DNA of 64,000 bases from Streptomyces sp. NBC_00536. Its GTDB lineage: Bacteria; Actinomycetota; Actinomycetes; Streptomycetales; Streptomycetaceae. Numbering within the stretch: the stretch's first letter is position 1; the number at the start of each line of letters is the position of its first letter. Location of the stretch: contig NZ_CP107819.1 of NCBI RefSeq assembly GCF_036346295.1, positions 7,936,001-8,000,000 of the forward strand, in the 5' to 3' direction. The notes under the pieces were generated by a model, which was given only the letters and a program-made list of their open reading frames with translations, had not been told where the DNA came from and searched no databases. Shown here piece after piece: positions 36,992 to 44,705 of the stretch. The position numbers and the translations under genes were made by a program.

Positions 36992-38668
36992 ATGACAGAG
37001 GCCACCGAGACAGCGCGGACCGTCATCCTGACCGTGGACGACGACCCGGGGGTGTCCCGCGCCGTCGCCCGTGACCTGCGACGACGCTATGGCGCCGGGT
37101 ACCGGATCGTCCGCGCCGAGTCCGGGGAATCGGCTCTGGAGGCGCTGCGCGAGCTGAAGCTGCGGGGCGACCTGGTGGCCGTCATCCTGGCCGATTACCG
37201 CATGCCGCAGATGAACGGCATCGAGTTCCTCGAACAGGCCCTGACCGTGTACCCGGGGGCCCGGCGCGTGCTCCTGACCGCCTACGCCGACACCAACGCG
37301 GCGATCGACGCGATCAACGTCGTGGACCTGGACCACTACCTGCTCAAGCCCTGGGACCCGCCGGAGGAGAAGCTCTACCCGGTCCTCGACGACCTCCTCT
37401 CCGCCTGGCGCGCCAGCGACTACCGGCCGGTACCCGCCACCAAGGTCGTCGGGCACCGGTGGTCGGCGCGCTCGTCCGCCGTGCGGGAGTTCCTGGCCCG
37501 CAACCAGGTGCCGTACCGCTGGTACTCCTCCGATGAGCCGGAAGGGCGGCGGCTGCTGGAGGCGGCCGGCGCCGACGGGCAGCGGCTGCCCCTGGTGATC
37601 ACCCCGGAGGGCGCCGTACTGATCGAGCCGGAGGCGGCCGATCTGGCCGCCCACGTCGGGCTCGCGACGACCCCCGCCGCGGACTTCTACGACCTCGTGG
37701 TCATCGGCGGCGGCCCGGCCGGGCTCGGCGCCGCCGTGTACGGGGCCTCCGAGGGGCTGCGTACGGTACTGATCGAACGGTCGGCGACCGGGGGACAGGC
37801 CGGGCAGAGCTCCCGCATCGAGAACTACCTCGGCTTCCCGGACGGCGTGTCCGGCGCACAGCTCACCGACCGCGCCCGCCGCCAGGCGAGCCGGTTCGGC
37901 GCCGAGATCCTCACGGCGCGCGAGGTCACCGGGCTGGAGGTCAACGGTGCGGCGCGCGTGGTCCGCTTCTCCGACGGCTCGAAGATCGCCGCGCACAGCG
38001 TCATCCTGGCGACCGGGGTGTCGTACCGGCAGCTCCGCGCACCGGGCTGCGACGACCTGACCGGATGCGGCGTCTTCTACGGCTCCTCGCTCACCGAGGC
38101 GGCCTCCTGCCTGGAGCAGGACGTGTACATCGTGGGCGGCGCCAACTCCGCCGGGCAGGCGGCGATGTACCTGGCGCGGGGGGCGAAGTCGGTGACGCTG
38201 CTGGTGCGCGGGGAGTCGCTGAGGGCGTCGATGTCGTACTACCTCGTCCAGCAGATCGAGGAGGCGCCGAACATCACCGTGCGGACCCGGACCGTCGTCG
38301 AGGCGGCGCACGGCGAGGGCCACCTGGAGCAGCTGACCCTGCGCGACGTGGACAGCGGAGCGACCGAACTCGTCGACACCCAGTGGATGTTCGTCTTCAT
38401 CGGCGCGGCCCCGCTGACCGACTGGCTGGACGGTACGGTGCTGCGCGACGAGCACGGCTTCATCCTGGCCGGCCCGGACCTCACGCCGGACGGGCGGCCG
38501 CCCCGGGAGTGGGAGCTGGACCGGCCGCCCTACCACCTGGAGACCAACATCCCCGGCGTGTTCGTGGCGGGCGACGCGCGCGCCCAGTCCGCCAAGCGCG
38601 TCGCGTCCGCCGTCGGAGAGGGAGCCATGGCCGTGATGCTCGTCCACCGGTACCTGGAGCAGTCATGA
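36992..38668 (+). CDS. Response regulator fused to thioredoxin-reductase-like flavoprotein
   Basis: A 558-aa single-chain signalling enzyme. Residues 10-125 are a receiver domain with the phosphoacceptor Asp68 (ILADYRMP), Thr96 and Lys119 (YLLKP). A glutaredoxin-like linker follows (about 145-225, VVGHRWSARSSAVREFLARN) without its usual CxxC. Residues 230-555 are a two-domain NADPH/FAD oxidoreductase: GGGPAGLGAA, GGQAGQSSRIENYLGFPDGV, NADPH loop VGGANSAGQAA, and GDARAQSAKRVASAVGEG. The CxxC of thioredoxin reductases is missing; GCGVFYGSSLTEA stands in its place. There is no DNA-binding domain. ATG 36992 follows GCGGGAGA. Its stop overlaps the kinase start (ATGA), so phospho-control of a flavin enzyme is the likely logic. 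Confidence 0.93.
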   Translation: MTEATETARTVILTVDDDPGVSRAVARDLRRRYGAGYRIVRAESGESALEALRELKLRGDLVAVILADYRMPQMNGIEFLEQALTVYPGARRVLLTAYADTNAAIDAINVVDLDHYLLKPWDPPEEKLYPVLDDLLSAWRASDYRPVPATKVVGHRWSARSSAVREFLARNQVPYRWYSSDEPEGRRLLEAAGADGQRLPLVITPEGAVLIEPEAADLAAHVGLATTPAADFYDLVVIGGGPAGLGAAVYGASEGLRTVLIERSATGGQAGQSSRIENYLGFPDGVSGAQLTDRARRQASRFGAEILTAREVTGLEVNGAARVVRFSDGSKIAAHSVILATGVSYRQLRAPGCDDLTGCGVFYGSSLTEAASCLEQDVYIVGGANSAGQAAMYLARGAKSVTLLVRGESLRASMSYYLVQQIEEAPNITVRTRTVVEAAHGEGHLEQLTLRDVDSGATELVDTQWMFVFIGAAPLTDWLDGTVLRDEHGFILAGPDLTPDGRPPREWELDRPPYHLETNIPGVFVAGDARAQSAKRVASAVGEGAMAVMLVHRYLEQS

Positions 38669-40116
38669 GCGGGCAGGCCATGCCGTGCAGCCCGGGCGAG
38701 ATCGCCTCGCTGTTCCTGTTCGAGAAGCTCACCCCGGAGCAGCTCGGGCGGCTGTGCGCCGAGGGACACGTGGAACGCTTCGACGCGGGACCGGTGTACA
38801 CCGAGGGCGATCCCGCGACCTGCTTCTACGTGATGATCGAGGGCACCGTCGTGCTGTCCCGCCGGGTCGGCGCCGACGACGTCGAGGTCGGCCGCACCTC
38901 GCAGCGCGGGGTGTACTCCGGGGCCATGCAGGCCTACCTGGGCGACCGGGTGCCGCAGACGTACAACAACTCGATGCGGGTGACCGAGCGGACCCGGTTC
39001 TTCGTCCTGCCGGCGCAGTCGTTCGCGGACGTCATGCGGGAGTGGTTCCCGATGGCCGCGCACCTGCTGGAGGGGCTGTTCTTCGGCTCGCGGAGCACCC
39101 AGCAGGCCATCGGACAGCGCGAACGGCTCCTCGCCCTCGGTTCGTTGTCCGCCGGGCTCACCCACGAACTCAACAACCCGGCCGCGGCGGCCGTCCGGGC
39201 CACCGCGACGCTGCGCGAACGGGTGGGCAAGATGCGGCACAAGCTGGCCGTCATCGCCCAGGGCCCCTACTCCCGCGAAGCGCTCGCCGAACTCATCGAG
39301 ATCCAGGAACGCACCGCCGAACGCGTAGCCAAAGCACCCGTGTTGAGCCCCCTGGAGGCCTCCGACCGCGAGGACCAGCTCGCCGACTGGCTCGACGACC
39401 ACGGCATCCAGGAGGGCTGGCGGATCGCGCCGACCTTCGTCCAGGCCGGGCTGGACACGGACTGGCTGGATCAGGTCGCGGCCACCGTCGCCGAGGACAT
39501 CCTGCCGGGGGCGATCGGCTGGCTCAACTACACGGTCGAGACCGAGCTGTTGATGGACGAGATCGATGACTCCACCACCCGCATCTCCCATCTCGTGGAC
39601 GCCGCCAAGCAGTACTCGCAGCTCGACCGTGCCCCGCACCGCGTCGTCGACGTCCACGAACTCCTCGACAGCACCCTGCTGATGCTGTCCGGCAAGATCG
39701 GCCGCCGGGTCCGGGTGGTCAAGGAGTACGACCGCTCCGTACCGGACGTACCGGCCTACCCGGCGGAACTCAACCAGGTGTGGACCAACCTCATCGACAA
39801 CGCCGTCTTCGCCATCGGGAGCACCGGAGGCGACGGCACACTGACCGTCCGCACGGCCCGTGAGGGGGACCGGGTACTGGTGGAGTTCCGCGACACCGGG
39901 CCCGGCATCCCGGCGGACATCCGCAGCCGCATCTTCGACCCCTTCTTCACCACCAAACCCGTGGGCGAGGGCACCGGTCTCGGCCTGGACATCTCCTGGC
40001 GGATCGTCGTCAGCAAGCACCACGGCAGCCTCCAGGTCGAGTCCGTCCCCGGCGACACCCGTTTCCAGGTGCTGCTGCCCCTGACCGTCCCGGAATCCGA
40101 GGAGGAGCCCGCATGA
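38665..40116 (+). CDS. Histidine kinase with N-terminal cyclic-nucleotide-binding domain
   Basis: A 483-aa soluble sensor kinase. Residues 10-145 form a cNMP-type beta-barrel (CRP/FNR sensor fold, FEKLTPEQLGRLCAEGHVERFDAG, YVMIEGTVVLSRR). The dimerisation helix has His167 in SAGLTHELNNP; the ATP domain has NQVWTNLIDNAVFAI, DTGPGIP and GEGTGLGLDI. It has no membrane helix. It overlaps the receiver-TrxR gene and the zinc-finger gene by four bases each, so the three are made together. The kinase should phosphorylate Asp68 of its neighbour; the ligand of the cNMP-like domain is unknown. Confidence 0.94.
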   Translation: MSGQAMPCSPGEIASLFLFEKLTPEQLGRLCAEGHVERFDAGPVYTEGDPATCFYVMIEGTVVLSRRVGADDVEVGRTSQRGVYSGAMQAYLGDRVPQTYNNSMRVTERTRFFVLPAQSFADVMREWFPMAAHLLEGLFFGSRSTQQAIGQRERLLALGSLSAGLTHELNNPAAAAVRATATLRERVGKMRHKLAVIAQGPYSREALAELIEIQERTAERVAKAPVLSPLEASDREDQLADWLDDHGIQEGWRIAPTFVQAGLDTDWLDQVAATVAEDILPGAIGWLNYTVETELLMDEIDDSTTRISHLVDAAKQYSQLDRAPHRVVDVHELLDSTLLMLSGKIGRRVRVVKEYDRSVPDVPAYPAELNQVWTNLIDNAVFAIGSTGGDGTLTVRTAREGDRVLVEFRDTGPGIPADIRSRIFDPFFTTKPVGEGTGLGLDISWRIVVSKHHGSLQVESVPGDTRFQVLLPLTVPESEEEPA

Positions 40117-40490
40117 CCGATCCAGACCCCGACGGCGGCAACGGAATCAGCGGCATCGACCCCGGCGCCCCGCCCACCGGCACCGGCTGCGCCGCGTGCG
40201 ACGCGGCGGGCGGCTGGTGGTTCCACCTGCGGCGCTGCGCCCAGTGCGGCCACATCGGCTGCTGCGATTCCTCGCCCGCCCAGCACGCCACCGCCCACTG
40301 GAAGTCCACCGGCCACCCGCTGGTCCAGAGCTTCGAACCGGGCGAGGACTGGTTCTGGGACTACGGAAGCGACGAGCTGTACGAGTCCGGGCCCGAGCTC
40401 GCCCCACCGGCCGGCCACCCCGTGGACCAGCCGGTGCCGGGCCCGGCCGGCCGGGTCCCGCAGGACTGGGCGGCACTGCTGCACCGCTGA
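40113..40490 (+). CDS. UBP-type zinc-finger protein
   Basis: A 125-aa protein whose residues 25-95 form a ZnF-UBP domain: Cys26, Cys29, Cys42, Cys45, Cys50/51, His58, His62 and His68, then SFEPGEDWFWDYGSDE. In eukaryotes this domain binds the free C-terminal tail of ubiquitin; in bacteria without ubiquitin the partner is unknown. It is translationally coupled (ATGA) to the kinase, which implies a fixed role in the system, perhaps as a redox- or partner-sensing subunit. The last 35 residues are Pro-rich and end AALLHR. Confidence 0.92.
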   Translation: MTDPDPDGGNGISGIDPGAPPTGTGCAACDAAGGWWFHLRRCAQCGHIGCCDSSPAQHATAHWKSTGHPLVQSFEPGEDWFWDYGSDELYESGPELAPPAGHPVDQPVPGPAGRVPQDWAALLHR

Positions 40491-40549
40491 ACGGTGCCCT
40501 ACGGGGCGGACCGTGAAGTGGCCCGTGAAGCGGCCCCGGAGGTGGCCGG

Positions 40550-41893
40550 TCAGGTCACCACCAGGTCGCCGTCCGCGGTGCGCCGCGCGAGCCTGCCGGT
40601 GCGGAGGTATCCGTCCGCGGTGAAGGCACGTGCGTCGCGCTCGGGTGCCTTGTAGTGGCCGCGCGGGATGTACGGCCCGCGGGCGAGGAGTTCACCGGGC
40701 TCCCCGTCGGGCACGTCCTTGCCGTCGGCGTCGACGATGCGGATCTCGTCGTCGGGGGAGAGCGGGCGGCCCTGCGTGCCGAGCACCCGCTCCTGCGGAT
40801 CGCCGGGCCCGGTGAGCGTGAGCGGCCCCTCCGTCGTACCGGAGACCCGCTGCAGCCGGCAGCCCAGCGCGGGACCGATCCGTTCGGCGGTCGCCCGCGC
40901 CAGGGGCGCGCCGCCGACCTGTACGAGACGCAGACTGCTCACGTCGGCCCGGACGGTGGGGAGCACGTCGAGCCAGCGCCGCGCGTCGTCGGGCAGCAGG
41001 GAGGTGAGGGTGACCCCCTCCCGTTCGACGGCCGCGAGGCATGCGGCGGGGTCGGCGCTCTCGGCCAGGACGACGGTGCCGCCGACGGAGAGGGTGCCGA
41101 TGATGCCGGGGCAGCCGAAGGCGAAGTTGGACTCGGCGGGCAGCGCTGCCAGGTAGACGTCGTCCTCGGTGAGGGACACCCGCTCGGCGGCGGCCCGTGC
41201 CTGGTAGGCGTAGTCGTTGTGGGTGCGCGGAACGAGCGCGGGCGCCCCCGCGGCACCCGCCGCCCCCGCCGAGGGCAGGAAGAACGCAACCTGGTCGGCG
41301 CTCACCGCGAGCGCCTGGTCGGGCGGGGAGTCGAGGGAGCCCAGCGGGAAGTAGTGGCAGCCCGAGGGGTCGGTCGTGAAGCCACCGTACGGCGACGAGG
41401 TGCCCGGCGCCTCCAGCGGGAACACCCGCCGCAGGAACGGCCCTTCGGCCGCGATCTCCGCGGCCATCGCGATGTGGTCGAAGCCGTCGTGGGCCGCGGG
41501 GCCGACGTAGCCGACGGCCTGGGTGACCCGCACGAGGGGGGACACCTCGGAGGCGCGGTGCGAGAGCGGGCAGAACACGGGGACCGCGCCGGCGCGCATC
41601 AGCGCGAACACGGTGACCACGAACTCGGGCACGTTCGGCAGCTGGACGACGACCCGTTGCCCGGGCCGCAGCCCCCGCAGCCGGAATCCGGCGGCCATGC
41701 GGCCCACGCGCCGGTTCAGGGCCGCGTAGGTGATGCGGGTGCCGTCGTGCACGAGCGCGGTCCGCGGCCCGTACTGCAGGGCCCAGCCGCGCAGCAGGTT
41801 GTCCAGCGAATTGCCCCGCCAGTGCCCGGCCGCCCAGTAGCGGTCGACGAACTCCTCGGGCCAGGGCGTACAGCCGTCGAGCATGGGTCCCAT
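40550..41893 (-). CDS. C-terminally truncated EntE/DhbE-like aryl-acid AMP ligase with damaged active-site motifs
   Basis: A 447-aa relative of 2,3-dihydroxybenzoate/salicylate-AMP ligases. The N-terminal fold is intact (PWPEEFVDRYWAAGHWRG, LPNVPEFV), and PRTHNDYAYQAR matches the core after motif A3. But the A3 phosphate loop (about residues 207-219) reads PSAGAAGAAGAPA, lacking TTG and the Lys; the ribose-binding Asp of TGD is Arg (RTGRL); and the chain stops at DLVVT where GR-x-KD and the 90-residue C-terminal lobe with the catalytic Lys should follow. Only 59 bases remain before the convergent zinc-finger stop. ATG 41893 has GAGGAAG. It is probably inactive or repurposed; it sits beside a 60-bp palindrome. 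Confidence 0.8.
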   Translation of the reverse strand: MGPMLDGCTPWPEEFVDRYWAAGHWRGNSLDNLLRGWALQYGPRTALVHDGTRITYAALNRRVGRMAAGFRLRGLRPGQRVVVQLPNVPEFVVTVFALMRAGAVPVFCPLSHRASEVSPLVRVTQAVGYVGPAAHDGFDHIAMAAEIAAEGPFLRRVFPLEAPGTSSPYGGFTTDPSGCHYFPLGSLDSPPDQALAVSADQVAFFLPSAGAAGAAGAPALVPRTHNDYAYQARAAAERVSLTEDDVYLAALPAESNFAFGCPGIIGTLSVGGTVVLAESADPAACLAAVEREGVTLTSLLPDDARRWLDVLPTVRADVSSLRLVQVGGAPLARATAERIGPALGCRLQRVSGTTEGPLTLTGPGDPQERVLGTQGRPLSPDDEIRIVDADGKDVPDGEPGELLARGPYIPRGHYKAPERDARAFTADGYLRTGRLARRTADGDLVVT

Positions 41894-41924
41894 CGCTTCC
41901 TCGTCCGCCGTGCGGGAGCCCCGG

Positions 41925-41984
41925 CCTAGGGGGTGTCTGGTGGATCTCCGCGACGCCGCGGAGATCCACCAGACACCCCCTAGG
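41925..41984. repeat. 60-bp perfect palindrome, CCTAGG-bounded (MITE/IS-remnant-like)
   Basis: Two identical 28-bp arms (41925-41952 and 41957-41984) separated by only ACGC; no mismatch. Outer ends are CCTAGG with a CTAG core, and the arms start GGGGGTGTCTGGTGGATC. It lies between the stop of the NmrA-type gene and the start of the truncated ligase, both on the minus strand. It could be a tiny mobile-element derivative, and would also act as a hairpin terminator. Confidence 0.8.
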
Positions 41985-42097
41985 ACCCGGGCCGTGGCCC
42001 TGGCCATCCAAATCGCCCGCACCCGCCCGCGCAATGCGCTGTCCCCACCATGGACGCGGGGTCCTCTCAGCGAAAAGACCAACGCGGACCGACACGC

Positions 42098-42931
42098 TCA
42101 GCGGAAGGCGTGGGCGTTCTCCGCCGCCCACTGCCGGAACGGGCGGCCCGGTGTGCCGGTGACGCGCTCGACCGTGTCACGGACCCTCAACAGCTCCTCG
42201 TTCACGTCCCCGCCCATCACGTCGAGCACCGCGTCGGCCGCCGCCGCGCCGAAGGCCGCGGCCATCGGCGCGTGGGCCTGCCGGCGGCTCACCGGGGCGA
42301 AGGGGACCTCCCGGCCCACCGCCACCGCGATGGCCTCGACCTGCTGCCGGGCGGTCACCGGCTCAGGACCGGTGAGCGCGTACGTACGTCCCCGGTGGCC
42401 GGGTTCGGTCAGTGCCACCCGTGCCACCGAGGCGATGTCCGCGGGGTGGATCGTCGGCAGCGCGGTCTCCGGGTACGGAGCGTGGACCGTCCCGTGGCCG
42501 CGTACGGAAGCCGCCCACATCAGGGTGTTGGAGGCGAACTGCGTCGGCCGCAGGATCGTCCAGGCCATGCCGCTCGCCTTGAGCAGTTCCTCCACCGCCA
42601 GGTTCTCCGCGGCGGGCCCGAGGTGCGGGTGGGTCTGGACGGTGATCGAGGAGACGAGCACGACGTGCTCCACCCCCGCCCGCCCGGCGGCTTCGAGGAT
42701 GTCGGCGTCCGAGCCCAGGCGCGACACCAGGAACAGCGAGCGCACTCCCTCCAGTGCGTGCTTCATCGACACCGCATCGGCGAAGTCGCCCTCGACGGCT
42801 TCGACCCCGGCGGGGAAACCGGCCCGCGCGGCATCCCGGGTGAGCCCCCGGAGCGGCCCGGCGCCGCTCGCGTGCAGCTCCTTGAGCAGGGCACTTCCGA
42901 TGTTTCCGGTGGCTCCGGTTACGAGGATCAT
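42098..42931 (-). CDS. NmrA-family NAD(P)-binding reductase/regulator
   Basis: A 277-aa atypical short-chain dehydrogenase. The nucleotide motif VTGATGNIGSALL is at residues 4-16; the NmrA-type sequence continues with VEGDFADAVSMKHAL, LFLVSRLGSDADILEAAGRAGV, WTILRPTQFASNTLMW and TIHPADIASVARVAL, and has no Tyr-x3-Lys pair. Members reduce quinones or azo dyes, or sense the NADP ratio. ATG 42931 is used because the promoter sits 30-70 bases upstream; the longer frame would run through it. It is transcribed from a MerR-type promoter and is divergent from a tetR. Confidence 0.92.
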   Translation of the reverse strand: MILVTGATGNIGSALLKELHASGAGPLRGLTRDAARAGFPAGVEAVEGDFADAVSMKHALEGVRSLFLVSRLGSDADILEAAGRAGVEHVVLVSSITVQTHPHLGPAAENLAVEELLKASGMAWTILRPTQFASNTLMWAASVRGHGTVHAPYPETALPTIHPADIASVARVALTEPGHRGRTYALTGPEPVTARQQVEAIAVAVGREVPFAPVSRRQAHAPMAAAFGAAAADAVLDVMGGDVNEELLRVRDTVERVTGTPGRPFRQWAAENAHAFR

Positions 42932-42969
42932 GAGCGTGGTTCCCGTCGTCAGGTGATCAACTGACGGAC

Positions 42970-43000
42970 ACGCTAAAACCTCGATCAAGCTTGAGGTCAA
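42970..43000 (-). promoter_or_regulatory. MerR-type promoter of the NmrA-like gene
   Basis: Reading the minus strand, -35 TTGACC (43000-42995) and -10 TAGCGT (42975-42970) are 19 bp apart instead of 17. The spacer carries the dyad ACCTC-N10-GAGGT (42978-42997), which includes CAAGCTTG. A 19-bp spacer with a centred dyad is the hallmark of promoters activated by MerR/SoxR-type proteins. No merR gene is in the window. Confidence 0.75.
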
Positions 43001-43021
43001 GGCGAGGTGCGGCTGATAAAA

Positions 43022-43037
43022 TTAGAAAGCTCTCTAA
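43022..43037. promoter_or_regulatory. TetR operator TTAGAAAGCTCTCTAA
   Basis: A 16-bp palindrome with 7 of 8 pairs, A/T-rich, 57 bases upstream of the tetR at 43094 and beside the -35 of the divergent gene. It is probably bound by that TetR. Confidence 0.72.
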
Positions 43038-43093
43038 GTTCAGTGGTGCCCAACGGGTCGGCGGGTCAGCGGTTTCAGCGAAGGGGTGCGCGC

Positions 43094-43720
43094 ATGCGGA
43101 CGACCGAAGGCGGGCTGCGCGAGCGGCACAAGGCCCAGCGGCGGCGCCGGATCCTCGACGCGACGCGCGAACTCCTGCGGGACGAGCCGGAATCGGTGCC
43201 GAGCGCCGAGCGGATCGCCGAGCGCGCGGCGGTCGCTCCCGCCACCGTCTACAACCTGATCGGACCGCGCGAAAAGATCTGGGAGGCGCTCGCCGCCGGG
43301 TTCATGGACCAACTCGAAGACCGCCTGGCGGGGTTGGATGCCGATGACCCGCGTGAGGTCGTCGGGTCGACGGTCCGGCTGTTCGTGGACGACCCGGTCG
43401 TGTCGCGCCGCATGGTGCGGGGGTGGGAGGAGAGCGGCCTCGTGTTCGACCGGGGTCCGCTCGTCCAGCTCCGGGGGGCCATGGCGCACGCACGCGCGCA
43501 CGGTCTGCTGCGCGAGGACATCGACACGGACGCGCTGGCCGCGGTGGTCGCCACCTCGTGCGTGGGAGCCCTGCACCAGTGGGTCGCCGGGCTGATCGAC
43601 GACGGCCGCTTCCTCGCGCGCGCTCTGTTCGCGCTGGACGTCGCGCTCGCGGCCGCGGCCGCCGACCCCCACCGCGACCGACTGCTCGCGCCGCTGCGCA
43701 CCCGAGGGGGCGCGCGATGA
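43094..43720 (+). CDS. TetR-family transcriptional regulator
   Basis: A 208-aa repressor. Residues about 14-65 give the helix-turn-helix: RRRRILDATRELLRDEPES, VPSAERIAERAAVAPATVYNLIGPREKIWEAL, with NLIGPREK in place of the more usual YF-x-K. The remaining helices are ligand-binding. ATG 43094 follows AAGGGG; the longer start at 43007 would include the operator. The stop overlaps the downstream hydrolase start (ATGA), so regulator and hydrolase are one operon, and it is divergent from the NmrA-type gene. Its inducer may be the hydrolase substrate. Confidence 0.93.
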   Translation: MRTTEGGLRERHKAQRRRRILDATRELLRDEPESVPSAERIAERAAVAPATVYNLIGPREKIWEALAAGFMDQLEDRLAGLDADDPREVVGSTVRLFVDDPVVSRRMVRGWEESGLVFDRGPLVQLRGAMAHARAHGLLREDIDTDALAAVVATSCVGALHQWVAGLIDDGRFLARALFALDVALAAAAADPHRDRLLAPLRTRGGAR

Positions 43721-44580
43721 AGGCCGACGCGCAGCCACACTCCCGGACCTTCACGGGCCAGGGCGGGATCCGGCTCGCGGCGGACGTGTGGGGCGAGGCG
43801 CCCGCGCCGCCCCTCCTCCTGCTGCACGGCGGCGGCCAGACGCGCCGCGCCTGGAAACGGGCCGGCCCCCGACTGGCCGCGCGGGGATGGCGGGTCATCG
43901 CCCCCGACCTGCGCGGACACGGCGCCAGCGACTGGTCGGCCGAGGGTGACTACGACCTCGGGCTGTTCGCCGCCGACGTCCGGGCGCTCGTCACCGCACT
44001 CGACGGCCCGCCCGTGCTCATCGGCGCCTCGCTCGGAGGCCTGAGCGCGCTGCTCGCCGCGGGCGAGGCACCCCGGGCGGCGGTCCGCGCCCTGGTCCTC
44101 GTCGATGTGGCCCATCGCCCGGATCCCGGGGGCGCGCGCCGGATCGTGGACTTCATGCGCCGCCATCCGGACGGATTCGCCAGTGTCCGGGAAGCGGCCG
44201 CGGCGGTGTCCGCCCTGCTGCCGGACCGCCCGCGCCCGCACCACCCCGACGGGATACGGCACAACCTGCGACGCCACGGTGACCGCTGGGTCTGGCACTG
44301 GGACCCGCGGATGCCGGCCGGCTTCGAGGGCCGGATGGACCCGCCCGGGATGGCCGGGCGTCTCCTCGACGCCGCGCGCCGTGCCGACGTACCGATTCTC
44401 CTTGTCCGCGGCGGGAACAGCGACGTGGTGCGCGAGGACATCGCCGACGAGTTCTGTGCCGAGGTTCCCCGTGCGCGGCGCGTCGATGTGGCCGGCGCGG
44501 GCCACATGGTCGCGGGGGACCGCAACGACCACTTCATCGACGCGGTCGTCCCGTTCCTGGAGGGGCTGGAGCGCGCGTGA
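43717..44580 (+). CDS. Alpha/beta hydrolase (epoxide-hydrolase/esterase-like)
   Basis: A 287-aa alpha/beta hydrolase. The oxyanion HGGGQTRRAW is at about residue 37, nucleophile Ser in LIGASLGGLSAL (about 105), acid in VRGGNSDVV and His in VAGAGHMVAGD. The cap lies at about 130-200. It hydrolyses an ester, lactone or similar bond in the cytosol. ATG 43717 overlaps the tetR stop. There is no signal peptide. Co-transcription with tetR suggests an inducible detoxifying or catabolic enzyme. Confidence 0.92.
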   Translation: MKADAQPHSRTFTGQGGIRLAADVWGEAPAPPLLLLHGGGQTRRAWKRAGPRLAARGWRVIAPDLRGHGASDWSAEGDYDLGLFAADVRALVTALDGPPVLIGASLGGLSALLAAGEAPRAAVRALVLVDVAHRPDPGGARRIVDFMRRHPDGFASVREAAAAVSALLPDRPRPHHPDGIRHNLRRHGDRWVWHWDPRMPAGFEGRMDPPGMAGRLLDAARRADVPILLVRGGNSDVVREDIADEFCAEVPRARRVDVAGAGHMVAGDRNDHFIDAVVPFLEGLERA

Positions 44581-44705
44581 GGCCGGCCCTTCACGCGGCA
44601 CGCCATCCGTGGCCCGGAAGCCGTCACCTGCGCCACGTACTGTGACCGCTGAAGGGAACGATCTCGTGGGAAGCACCGCACCACCCGAGCGCTGAGGAGG
44701 AACCG

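Noticed and set aside
34949..38668. A 1239-aa protein preceding the response regulator
   Set aside because: The first 680 residues are Arg/Gly-rich antisense translation of the transporter and GNAT genes; receiver-domain sequence and a ribosome site start at 36992.
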